From contig JAADYZ010000014.1 of assembly GCA_010092775.1 (NCBI GenBank), forward strand, positions 1 to 17,428: 17,428 nt of DNA. Reading direction: 5' to 3'. This document shows, piece by piece, positions 1-6,169 of the stretch. The first letter of the stretch is position 1. Each line of letters opens with the position of its first letter. The notes beneath the pieces are model-generated. The model was given only the letters and a program-made list of their open reading frames with translations. It ran no database searches and was not told the origin of the DNA. This DNA is from Chloroflexota bacterium (GTDB taxonomy: Bacteria > Chloroflexota > Anaerolineae > Aggregatilineales > UBA3940). The position numbers were made by a program, and so were the translations under genes.

Positions 1-38
1 AAGCGAAGGAGGCACCGTCTAGTGTGCCTCCTTCGCTT
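1..38. terminator. Perfect inverted repeat, probable terminator of an off-window gene
   Basis: Arms 1-15 and 24-38 are exact reverse complements (15 bp) around an 8-nt loop. The stem reaches the window edge and may be longer. There is no strong T-run directly after it on the + strand, so its efficiency as a + strand terminator is uncertain; it could equally serve a minus-strand gene whose T-run lies off the window. It lies upstream of the secreted-protein gene and argues against translation starting at the in-frame GTG at 24, which sits inside the 3' arm. Confidence 0.65.
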
Positions 39-152
39 GTCCGTGGTTTTACAAACCATTTACAGGTTTACAGAACATCCATCACATCTTCATTGTATCT
101 TCATAAACGTAGATCGCTATTGAGCCAAACACACACAGGAGCATGTTTAACC

Positions 153-1082
153 GTGAAGCTGACCAATCTTCTGATGGGAATTCTGATTATGGGGGCGCTG
201 ATGTTCAGCCCAACCGATTGGGTCGCCGCCAACGAGGTGTCGACTGAGCCAAGCTACGACAGCATCGAGTATCTCTACGACCGCTTCCACCTCTTCGCCG
301 ACCGCGTCGAACTTCGCTTTGAAGGCGACGAGCTACAAGCCACCGCCTGGCAAGCTGAGATCAATCTGTGGAACACGCTGGGCCACGACACGAGCGAAGT
401 CCAGGCTGCGCTGGACCTTTTCGAAGCCTCCATCCCAGCAGGGCGGGCCATCCTTGCTGATGGCATTGCCATCCTGGAAGCTGACAACAACGGCTTCGAT
501 GAGAACGGTGAGGTCACCGACCAGATCGCTGCCCGCCAAACGCTGCGCAGCGCTTACCCCCTGCTGCTGAGCGCCGATCGCAGTTCGCGTGATGCGCAGT
601 ACGCCTATCGTGACGTGCTGATCGACTGGCGTGTTGAGACCTTTGAGCTAACAGGCGAGAACGTCAGCGAGATCAACATGGAACGCCTGGAGCTGCTGTA
701 TGATCAATCGGTGGTCTTTGCGGAAAGCCTGCAAAACCGCATCGACGGGGCCTATGAACGCGCGGATGCCTGGGAGTCCCAGATCGACCGCTATGAAGAG
801 CAGGGCCATGACGTGAGCCTCCTTCGCGCCGAGCTTGACCTCTATCGCGCCGCGATCCCGGCGGCCCAGGAGAGCCTGGATGCCGCCAACGCGCTGCTGG
901 CCGATGCCGCAGGCTTCGATGAAAATGGCGAGGTAATTGACCCTATCGCTGCCCGCGACTCCCTACGTGAGATCTACCCGCTGCTGCAAGCCACCGATCG
1001 GGGCTTGCGCGACGCCAAGAACGCTTACCAGGATGCACTCTTCAACTGGCGTGTCGAGAACATCATCAGCGACGCCGAATAA
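153..1082 (+). CDS. Secreted protein with two tandem ~140-aa helical repeats
   Basis: Not a family I recognise. I chose the GTG at 153 because AGGAG (137-141) precedes it and it opens directly into a signal peptide: K2, a hydrophobic stretch at about residues 5-19, then a likely signal peptidase I site near VAA (24-26). The longer frame starts inside a terminator stem. The mature protein is mostly acidic, predicted helical, and is an internal duplication: residues about 38-162 match 178-302. Shared landmarks are LYD (41/182), GHD (77/218), GFDENGEV (114/254), PLL (136/276) and WRVE (159/299), giving a 140-141 residue period. No cysteines or catalytic motif are evident. It stands alone, followed by 288 nt without a convincing gene and then the convergent racemase. 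A role as an extracellular helical binding or structural protein is a guess. Length is 309 aa. Confidence 0.8.
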   Translation: MKLTNLLMGILIMGALMFSPTDWVAANEVSTEPSYDSIEYLYDRFHLFADRVELRFEGDELQATAWQAEINLWNTLGHDTSEVQAALDLFEASIPAGRAILADGIAILEADNNGFDENGEVTDQIAARQTLRSAYPLLLSADRSSRDAQYAYRDVLIDWRVETFELTGENVSEINMERLELLYDQSVVFAESLQNRIDGAYERADAWESQIDRYEEQGHDVSLLRAELDLYRAAIPAAQESLDAANALLADAAGFDENGEVIDPIAARDSLREIYPLLQATDRGLRDAKNAYQDALFNWRVENIISDAE

Positions 1083-1125
1083 GCAGGTTCGCAGTTATCC
1101 CTTCACTGCATACGGAAGCAAGACG

Positions 1126-1151
1126 CCCCAAGCCGACAGACTGGCATGGGG
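1126..1151. terminator. Weak hairpin between convergent genes
   Basis: CCCCA (1126-1130) pairs with TGGGG (1147-1151). After an A:A mismatch, GCC (1132-1134) pairs with GGC (1143-1145), leaving an 8-nt loop. It lies 43 nt after the secreted-protein stop, in the 288-nt gap before the racemase. There is no T-tract, so its function as a terminator is tentative. Nothing else in 1083-1370 looks like a gene. Confidence 0.3.
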
Positions 1152-1370
1152 TTGTCGATTCATAACATCGAACGAAGACGATTTGCCGCGGGATCAGTTC
1201 CGCTGTTATGGGACATGCACCAGAGAGTATCGGTCTGATTTGTCAGACGCATCCCACATCAGGACAATTGCTCGGGACACTATCCCCCAACAACCATCGC
1301 AGTCTGCTGATCTGATCCAGCATGCCTCCTCTGCGGAGATGAGCTGAAGTCTGGGCAAGTTCAAAACAGG

Positions 1371-2618
1371 CTACAAGCTTTCTGGCTCCGCGTCAGGCAC
1401 CATCTGCCAGACGTCGACCACCTCACCGCTTGATCGATACACGCGCGGGATGCGCCGCGAGATGCCGGTCACGACCTCGTAATTGATCGTCTCTGCCCAG
1501 GCGGCCACTTCCTCCGCCGGGATAGCCGCCTCGCCCTGTTCTCCAATGAGCACAACCGGATCATCCTGCGCCACGTCGATATTGCTCAGGTCAACGGTCA
1601 ACTGATCCATGCAAACCCGCCCGATGATCGACGCACGCTGCCCATTGACCAGCACCGCCCCTCGGTTGGACAGCAGCCGATGATAGCCATCGCCATAGCC
1701 CACCGGCACCAGCCCCACCTTGACCGCTTTCTCAGCAATGTAGGTCCGGCCATAGCCAATCGCTGAGCCAGCAGGCAGGGTGCGCACCCGTGCGATGTGG
1801 CTTTTCAATGTGATCGCAGGCTGTAAGGGGATATCTGTAGAAACCTCAGCCGAGGGATACAGTCCGTATAGCGCAATCCCCGGGCGCACTGCATCAAGAT
1901 GCGTCTCCGGCAAATCGAGTGTTGCTGCGCTGTTGGCTGCATGGCGCAGTCTGAAGTGCAGTCCGCTGCTTTCAATCGCCGCCAACACCTCTTGGAAGGT
2001 GGCGTACTGCTGACGTGTAAAACGCTTATCAGCCTCGTCCGCCGTTGAAAAGTGGGTGAACACCCCTTCCCAGTCTAGGTTGGGCAGACGCTTCACTTGC
2101 TCTAGAAAAGGCAGCACTTCGTCAGGCAGCAGCCCGTAGCGGCCCATCCCCGTGTCAACCTTGAGATGCACCCGCAGCGTCCGCCCCAAAGCAGCCGCCT
2201 GCGCAGACAGCGCCTGCGCCCCATCCCAGGTCGTGACGGTGGGCGTCAGATCGTACTCAGCCATCAGCGCTGCCTCGCCGGGCACGGCATAGCACATATT
2301 GAGGATCGGCACGTCGATCCCCGCTTGACGCAGTTGGACCCCTTCCAGCGTGCGACCGACTGCCAACCGAGTCGCGCCGTTGGCGATCAGTGTTCGGGCC
2401 ACTCGCACGGCTCCATGCCCGTAAGCATCATCCTTCACGACACCAATCACCTCGACTGCCTCGCCAACCCACTGCGCGATCGACCGCATGTTTTGCGCAA
2501 TCGCATCCAGATCGACTTCTGCCAATGTGGTATAGGGCGACCGTTGAGGATGTCCATTTGGGGAAATCATAAGCAAATCCATCGGTTCAAAATCTGTGCT
2601 AGTCATCGTGATGGGCAA
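1371..2618 (-). CDS. alr: Alanine racemase (PLP-dependent)
   Basis: Interconverts L- and D-alanine in the cytoplasm, supplying D-Ala for peptidoglycan. Family landmarks are all present. The PLP lysine is K62 in the motif KDDAYGHGA, and a lysine/arginine pair lies in KVDTGMGRYG (153-162). The opposite-face catalytic tyrosine is Y289 in IGYGRTY, and the CMD motif sits at 336-338. The N-terminal TIM barrel runs from about residue 31 to 270 and the beta domain from about 275 to 400. The length of 415 aa is slightly long because of a ~30-residue leader. The start is uncertain: TTG at 2618 has GGAAAG seven bases upstream, while ATG codons at 2606, 2582 and 2570 lack a good ribosome site. Odd point: the usual KANAYGHG motif reads KDDAYGHG. 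The gene is transcribed alone, divergent from the rhodanese cluster. Confidence 0.96.
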   Translation of the reverse strand: MPITMTSTDFEPMDLLMISPNGHPQRSPYTTLAEVDLDAIAQNMRSIAQWVGEAVEVIGVVKDDAYGHGAVRVARTLIANGATRLAVGRTLEGVQLRQAGIDVPILNMCYAVPGEAALMAEYDLTPTVTTWDGAQALSAQAAALGRTLRVHLKVDTGMGRYGLLPDEVLPFLEQVKRLPNLDWEGVFTHFSTADEADKRFTRQQYATFQEVLAAIESSGLHFRLRHAANSAATLDLPETHLDAVRPGIALYGLYPSAEVSTDIPLQPAITLKSHIARVRTLPAGSAIGYGRTYIAEKAVKVGLVPVGYGDGYHRLLSNRGAVLVNGQRASIIGRVCMDQLTVDLSNIDVAQDDPVVLIGEQGEAAIPAEEVAAWAETINYEVVTGISRRIPRVYRSSGEVVDVWQMVPDAEPESL

Positions 2619-2733
2619 TCTTAGACTTTCCAGCCCAGTTTTGCCAATCTATCTTCCTGACGCTCCCTCAACGCTGCCCTTCTCACCTGGTCGAACCAGC
2701 CAGCACGCCCTATACCGATCGGGCAAATTGCTA

Positions 2734-2762
2734 TGGTCATCAACAGACCCATACGCTATCAT
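2734..2762 (+). promoter_or_regulatory. Candidate promoter for the rhodanese cluster
   Basis: TGGTCA (2734-2739; 4/6 to TTGACA), a 17-bp spacer, and TATCAT (2757-2762; 5/6 to TATAAT), about 50 nt before the chosen start at 2811. An overlapping alternative is TTGCTA-18-TACGCT (2728-2757). This is a consensus match by eye only. Confidence 0.35.
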
Positions 2763-2810
2763 CCGACCGGCTTACATCTCATTGAAAAGATTGAAAGGGT
2801 CAAGGATCGA

Positions 2811-3341
2811 ATGTCAAAGCGTCAAAGCGGACGCCGGAGCGGCAAGACCAGCCCACCTGGCAACCGCGATCAAGCTTCTAACAACAACGATGAAATCGCC
2901 ATCCCGAAGCAAACCGTCTACATCGGCTTAGCCGTCCTCGTCGTCGCCGTGATCATCAGCGCTCTCGCTCTCGCGCCGAACTTGTTTGGGGGGGCACCCA
3001 GTGCGGTTACCGTCTCTGATGGGGCTGGCAGCCGTGAGTTGATCTCCCCAGCCGGTTATGTCAACGATTTTGCCAGCAGCACCGACCATATCCTGGTCGA
3101 CGTGCGCACGCCCGAGGAAGTCGCTGACGGTTACATCGATGGGGCGATCAACATCCCGGTCGATGAACTGGAAGCCCGCCTGAGCGAACTACCAGATGAT
3201 GCCCCCGTCGTCGTCTACTGCCGCAGCGGCAACCGCAGTGCCCGTGCCGCCAACATCCTGGCCAGCAACGGCTATGAAGCCTATGATCTTGGCGGCATCA
3301 TTACCTGGGAAGCCCAAGGCTATCCGGTGGTGGGTCAATGA
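2811..3341 (+). CDS. Membrane-anchored rhodanese-domain protein
   Basis: Single rhodanese domain (about residues 76-175) behind a basic N-terminus and one membrane segment (about 35-55). The positive-inside rule places the domain outside the membrane. The active loop CRSGNR (137-142) starts with catalytic C137, preceded by the usual beta strand VVVYC. Upstream family signatures are LVDVRTPEE (95-103) and GAINIPVDEL (111-120). Such domains carry a persulfide on the cysteine and move sulfane sulfur; the substrate is unknown. I chose the ATG at 2811 over the in-frame 2733 because AAGGA and AAAGGG lie just upstream and the product then starts with a short basic cytoplasmic tail. The stop overlaps the next gene's start (ATGA), so translation is probably coupled. 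Length is 176 aa. Confidence 0.9.
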   Translation: MSKRQSGRRSGKTSPPGNRDQASNNNDEIAIPKQTVYIGLAVLVVAVIISALALAPNLFGGAPSAVTVSDGAGSRELISPAGYVNDFASSTDHILVDVRTPEEVADGYIDGAINIPVDELEARLSELPDDAPVVVYCRSGNRSARAANILASNGYEAYDLGGIITWEAQGYPVVGQ

Positions 3342-3694
3342 ACTTGATTCAATCACTCTTTGGCGGGGGCACAGCCGTCGAGTCGATCACCGCAGAGGAC
3401 TACAAAAAGCAGTTTAAGAAGGCCAAGAAGAAACACGTCCTCATCGATGTGCGCACCGCACGCGAATTCGACGAAGGCCATGTGGCGAAATCAATCAACA
3501 TACCGCTGAGCGACCTCAATCAGCAGCTTGAGCGCATTCCGACCGACCAAACGGTCGTGCTGATTTGCGCGTCGGGCAGCCGCAGCCGCGTCGCCGCCAA
3601 CAAGCTTATGAAGGCGGGCTACGAGAACATCATCAATCTGCACGGTGGGACATCTGCCTGGGTCCAGGCTGGCGGCAAGCTCTCACGCAAGTAG
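3338..3694 (+). CDS. Small cytosolic single-domain rhodanese
   Basis: A 118-residue protein that is almost entirely one rhodanese domain (about residues 16-114), with no signal peptide or membrane segment. The active loop CASGSR begins at C77. The signatures LIDVRTAREFDEGH (35-48) and SINIPLSDL (52-60) match the GlpE/PspE-like single-domain class. It overlaps the upstream membrane rhodanese by 4 nt (ATGA) and is followed by the DUF123 gene after 3 nt, so the three are surely co-transcribed. The pairing of an outside-facing and a cytosolic rhodanese suggests sulfur handling on both sides of the membrane, but this is inference; there is no partner reductase or sulfur transporter in the window. 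Confidence 0.92.
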   Translation: MNLIQSLFGGGTAVESITAEDYKKQFKKAKKKHVLIDVRTAREFDEGHVAKSINIPLSDLNQQLERIPTDQTVVLICASGSRSRVAANKLMKAGYENIINLHGGTSAWVQAGGKLSRK

Positions 3695-3697
3695 ACG

Positions 3698-4303
3698 ATG
3701 AAGACCATCTGTCTTCTCAGTCAACCTACCGATGACACTGCCCCGGATGTGACCAAGCTGTCGCGCCGGGGCAGTTATATCCTGACGATCCAAGTCAGCG
3801 AGCCGCTCGCGGTACGCTTTGGGGGCTTCAATGGCGGTGCTGCCATCCCCATCGAACCCGGCTCTCTGATCTACATCGGGTCAGCCCTGGCCAAATCGGG
3901 CGGGGGCAGCCTGCCCTGGCGGCTGCTGCGCCATGCGTCTCGCACAGATCTGGACAATCCACACCTCATCCGCATGGAATTGTTGCGATGCTTCGCCACG
4001 ATAGGCTGGGGCAGCAGCTTCGGTCCACCCCGCCCCAAAACGCTGCACTGGCACGTTGACTACCTGTTGGATCACCCTCAAGCTCAGCTCAGCCACCTGC
4101 TGATCATCGCAGACCCGCGCCGCCTCGAAGATGCGCTGGTCACTCACCTGGCGGCACAAGACGGCGTCAAGCCGCTCGCCCCTGGCCTGGGTGCCAGCGA
4201 TAGCAATCAGACAGCCCACTTGCTGCGCAGCCCGGCCAGCGTGGATTGGTGGTCTGTCATTTGTCAGCAGATCGCGGCAGAATTCAGCTTGGCCTTCCAA
4301 TAG
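3698..4303 (+). CDS. DUF123 (GIY-YIG-like fold) protein
   Basis: Matches the DUF123 family, which is sometimes fused to endonuclease III. Conserved points are GSY (25-27), the YIGSA block (59-63), RLLRH (75-79), HWHVDYLL (117-124) and GLGASDS (163-169) followed by AHL (173-175). The fold is related to GIY-YIG nucleases, but the biochemical role is unestablished. As I remember the family, the C-terminal half normally has an EC pair and an SDCxCxSHL motif. Here the equivalents read ED (144-145) and SDSNQTAHL, so all three cysteines appear to be missing. The 201 aa length is somewhat longer than usual, owing to a ~20-residue N-terminal extension and a C-terminal tail. It starts 3 nt after the second rhodanese stop, and a terminator follows 38 nt downstream. 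Confidence 0.83.
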   Translation: MKTICLLSQPTDDTAPDVTKLSRRGSYILTIQVSEPLAVRFGGFNGGAAIPIEPGSLIYIGSALAKSGGGSLPWRLLRHASRTDLDNPHLIRMELLRCFATIGWGSSFGPPRPKTLHWHVDYLLDHPQAQLSHLLIIADPRRLEDALVTHLAAQDGVKPLAPGLGASDSNQTAHLLRSPASVDWWSVICQQIAAEFSLAFQ

Positions 4304-4341
4304 CCCCAACCCGGCAGTCTCCAGCCCACCCTTAAGAATCA

Positions 4342-4370
4342 AAAAGGAGTCGTACAGCGCGACTCCTTTT
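4342..4370. terminator. Bidirectional rho-independent terminator
   Basis: Eleven-bp perfect stem, AAAAGGAGTCG (4342-4352) with CGACTCCTTTT (4360-4370), 7-nt loop. The T-run on one strand and A-run on the other let it serve both the + strand DUF123 cluster and the convergent minus-strand DUF427 gene. Confidence 0.88.
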
Positions 4371-4388
4371 GAGAAATCGGGTTTGGCT

Positions 4389-4673
4389 TTAGCCCTCGAC
4401 GCGTACACCGCGCCAAAAGGCAAAGTGATCCTTGATGTGCTTGGCAGCGTCCTTGGGGGTAGCGTAAGTCCAGGCGATATCCTTGGCCTCTTCACCATCA
4501 ACCACAACGGTGTAGTAGCTGGCCACACCCTTCCAGGGGCAGGTGGTGCTGTAGTCGCTAGCCACGAAGTATTCCTTCTTTACGGAGTCCGGCGGGAAAT
4601 AGTGATTCCCCTCGACCATCACCGTACTATCGCTTTCCGCCAGTACAATGTCATTCCAGACTGCTTTAGCCAT
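4389..4673 (-). CDS. DUF427 family protein
   Basis: A 94-residue cytosolic protein recognised as DUF427 from the order YFPP (25-28), a TTCPWKGVASYY block (43-54), DIAWTYATP (65-73) and FAFWRGV (84-90). These are the family's invariant features, in particular the CPWKG turn with C45. The family has a compact beta-barrel-like fold and no settled biochemical role. The start at 4673 is set by AAGGAG nine bases upstream; the seven-residue longer form from 4694 would place that ribosome site inside the coding region. Convergent with the DUF123 gene and sharing its terminator; divergent from the acyl-CoA dehydrogenase. Confidence 0.92.
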   Translation of the reverse strand: MAKAVWNDIVLAESDSTVMVEGNHYFPPDSVKKEYFVASDYSTTCPWKGVASYYTVVVDGEEAKDIAWTYATPKDAAKHIKDHFAFWRGVRVEG

Positions 4674-4767
4674 TATCCCATTCTCCTTCACCAATGATGC
4701 GTTCTCATTCTCATTTGATGGACGAAATAGCCTGCCCGAATCTTACCAAATAGCCGAGCCACATAAC

Positions 4768-4795
4768 TGTACAACACGTCCAAAAACGGTAAAAT
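4768..4795 (+). promoter_or_regulatory. Candidate promoter for the acyl-CoA dehydrogenase gene
   Basis: TGTACA (4768-4773; 4/6 to TTGACA), a 16-bp spacer, and TAAAAT (4790-4795; 5/6 to TATAAT), 65 nt before the ATG at 4861. This is a by-eye consensus match in the 187-nt divergent gap with the DUF427 gene. I found no convincing minus-strand partner. Confidence 0.4.
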
Positions 4796-4860
4796 CTTCA
4801 AGTACCTTTCCCCGAACAATCAGCAACGTATGCCCGATTTATGCGAAAGAGGTTAACCGA

Positions 4861-6090
4861 ATGACACTCGTTGCAGACGAAGCCACCAGCGTCGATGAAA
4901 ACGCCATGCATGGCTTCGATTTCTTCAAGATTGAAAACTTTATGAACAAGAAGCAGCGCGCCACCCGCGACAAAGTTCGCGATTTTATGGTCAACCGCGT
5001 GCTGCCCAACATCAACCCGTACTGGGAAAAGGCCGAATTCCCGCGCGAGCTAGCGATGGAAATCAAGGACCTCGGTATCCTGGGGGGGCTGATCCGTGGC
5101 TTTGACAGCGCCGGACTCGATCCATTGGAGATGGGCCTGGTGATGTACGAGATGGCCCGCGTTGATGGCTCGATCAGCACCTTCTATGGGGTCCATTCCG
5201 GCCTAGCGATGGGTTCAATCGGGCTGTTAGGCTCCGATGAGCAGCGTGAGCGCTGGCTGCCCCCCATGAGCCGCCTGGAGAAGATCGGCGCTTTCGGCCT
5301 GACTGAACCCGATCAAGGCTCGGACGCAGTAAACATCAAGACTACCGCCCGCCGCGACGGCGATCACTACGTCCTGAACGGCGCCAAACGTTGGATCGGC
5401 AATGCATCTATCTCCGATCTGCTGATCATCTGGGCTCGCGATGAAAACGGCGAGTTCGGTGGCTATGTGATCGAGGATCCGCAGAACACCGAGGGCCTCA
5501 CCATCGAGAATATCTGGGGCAAAATCGGCAAGCGCTCCGTTCTCAACGCCGACATCACCCTGGAGAATGTCGCAGTTCCGGCTGAGAATCGCCTGGCAAA
5601 GCCCCGCTCTTTTAAGGATGTCGGCAAGGTGCTGGTGATGGGCCGCTACGGCGTCTCCTGGGAGGCGGCTGGCGTGGCGAGCGGCGCTTTCGAGCACGCC
5701 TTCAACTACGCCATGAATCGGACACAGTTTGGTCAGCCCATTGCCGGTTTCCAATTGATCCAGCAGAAGCTGGTCGAGATGGCGACCGAAGTCAGTCTGA
5801 TGCAGTTGATCTGCTTACAGCTTGCTAACATGATGGGCATGAAGCAAATGAGCGAGGGCATGGCCTCGATGGCCAAGTACAACAATGCCAAGAAGGCTCG
5901 CTATGTCACCCAATTGGCGCGCGAGGTGCTGGGTGGCAACGGCATCCTGATTGATAACCACGTCGCCCGCCTGATGCTCGATGCCGAGGTGATCTACACC
6001 TACGAGGGCACCAACGAAATCCAACTGCTGATCCTGGGCCGTGAGCTGACCGGCTTCAACGCCATCTCTCCTAACTTCAAACTGGATTAG
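4861..6090 (+). CDS. Acyl-CoA dehydrogenase, GcdH/ACX4-like clade
   Basis: FAD enzyme that oxidises acyl-CoA to trans-2-enoyl-CoA in fatty-acid or amino-acid breakdown; electrons usually pass to ETF. The start is fixed by GAAAGAGG (4845-4852), eight bases before the ATG. All three acyl-CoA dehydrogenase parts are present in 409 aa: N-terminal helical (about 20-145), middle beta (FGLTEPDQGSDA near 144-155, KRWIGN near 176-181), and C-terminal helical (RTQFGQPI, LGGNGI, then TYEGTNEIQ at 380-388). E382 in TYEGT is the catalytic base of the glutaryl-CoA dehydrogenase/ACX4 branch. In the substrate loop, MARVDGSISTFYG lacks the arginine that binds the glutaryl carboxylate in GcdH and resembles plant ACX4. 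A short straight- or branched-chain substrate is therefore more likely. Single-gene unit ending at a strong terminator. Confidence 0.94.
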   Translation: MTLVADEATSVDENAMHGFDFFKIENFMNKKQRATRDKVRDFMVNRVLPNINPYWEKAEFPRELAMEIKDLGILGGLIRGFDSAGLDPLEMGLVMYEMARVDGSISTFYGVHSGLAMGSIGLLGSDEQRERWLPPMSRLEKIGAFGLTEPDQGSDAVNIKTTARRDGDHYVLNGAKRWIGNASISDLLIIWARDENGEFGGYVIEDPQNTEGLTIENIWGKIGKRSVLNADITLENVAVPAENRLAKPRSFKDVGKVLVMGRYGVSWEAAGVASGAFEHAFNYAMNRTQFGQPIAGFQLIQQKLVEMATEVSLMQLICLQLANMMGMKQMSEGMASMAKYNNAKKARYVTQLAREVLGGNGILIDNHVARLMLDAEVIYTYEGTNEIQLLILGRELTGFNAISPNFKLD

Positions 6091-6115
6091 CCACGCCTGT
6101 CCCCCAACTTGAATC

Positions 6116-6150
6116 AAAAGAGCCGCTCTCATGCTGAGAGTGGCTCTTTT
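6116..6150. terminator. Bidirectional rho-independent terminator
   Basis: Fifteen-bp stem, AAAAGAGCCGCTCTC (6116-6130, one G:U pair at 6125:6141) with GAGAGTGGCTCTTTT (6136-6150), loop of 5 nt. It separates the + strand acyl-CoA dehydrogenase from the convergent end of the Tad-like operon and has A/T runs for both directions. Confidence 0.9.
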
Positions 6151-6169
6151 CGCTAGACTGTCTCGATCA

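Noticed and set aside
59..100. Promoter of the first gene from twin TTTACA elements
   Set aside because: No acceptable -10 hexamer at 16-18 bp from either copy.
24..152. N-terminal extension of the first gene from an in-frame GTG at 24
   Set aside because: The start lies in a terminator stem and the extension would bury the signal peptide; GTG at 153 has a ribosome site and begins the signal peptide.
937..1347. Open frame of 136 codons on the + strand across the end of the first gene
   Set aside because: Mostly an out-of-frame shadow of the duplicated secreted protein; Arg/Thr/Ser-rich translation, no ribosome site and no family likeness.
2687..2699. CTGGT/ACCAG dyad as a LexA-type site upstream of alr
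   Set aside because: Only 5-bp arms, no match to a known SOS box and no damage-related gene nearby.
3881..4528. 215-codon minus-strand frame across the DUF123 and DUF427 genes
   Set aside because: Crosses a terminator and overlaps two recognised genes; no motif.
4861..6090. Naming the acyl-CoA dehydrogenase gcdH
   Set aside because: The arginine and neighbouring residues that bind the glutaryl carboxylate are not present in the aligned loop.
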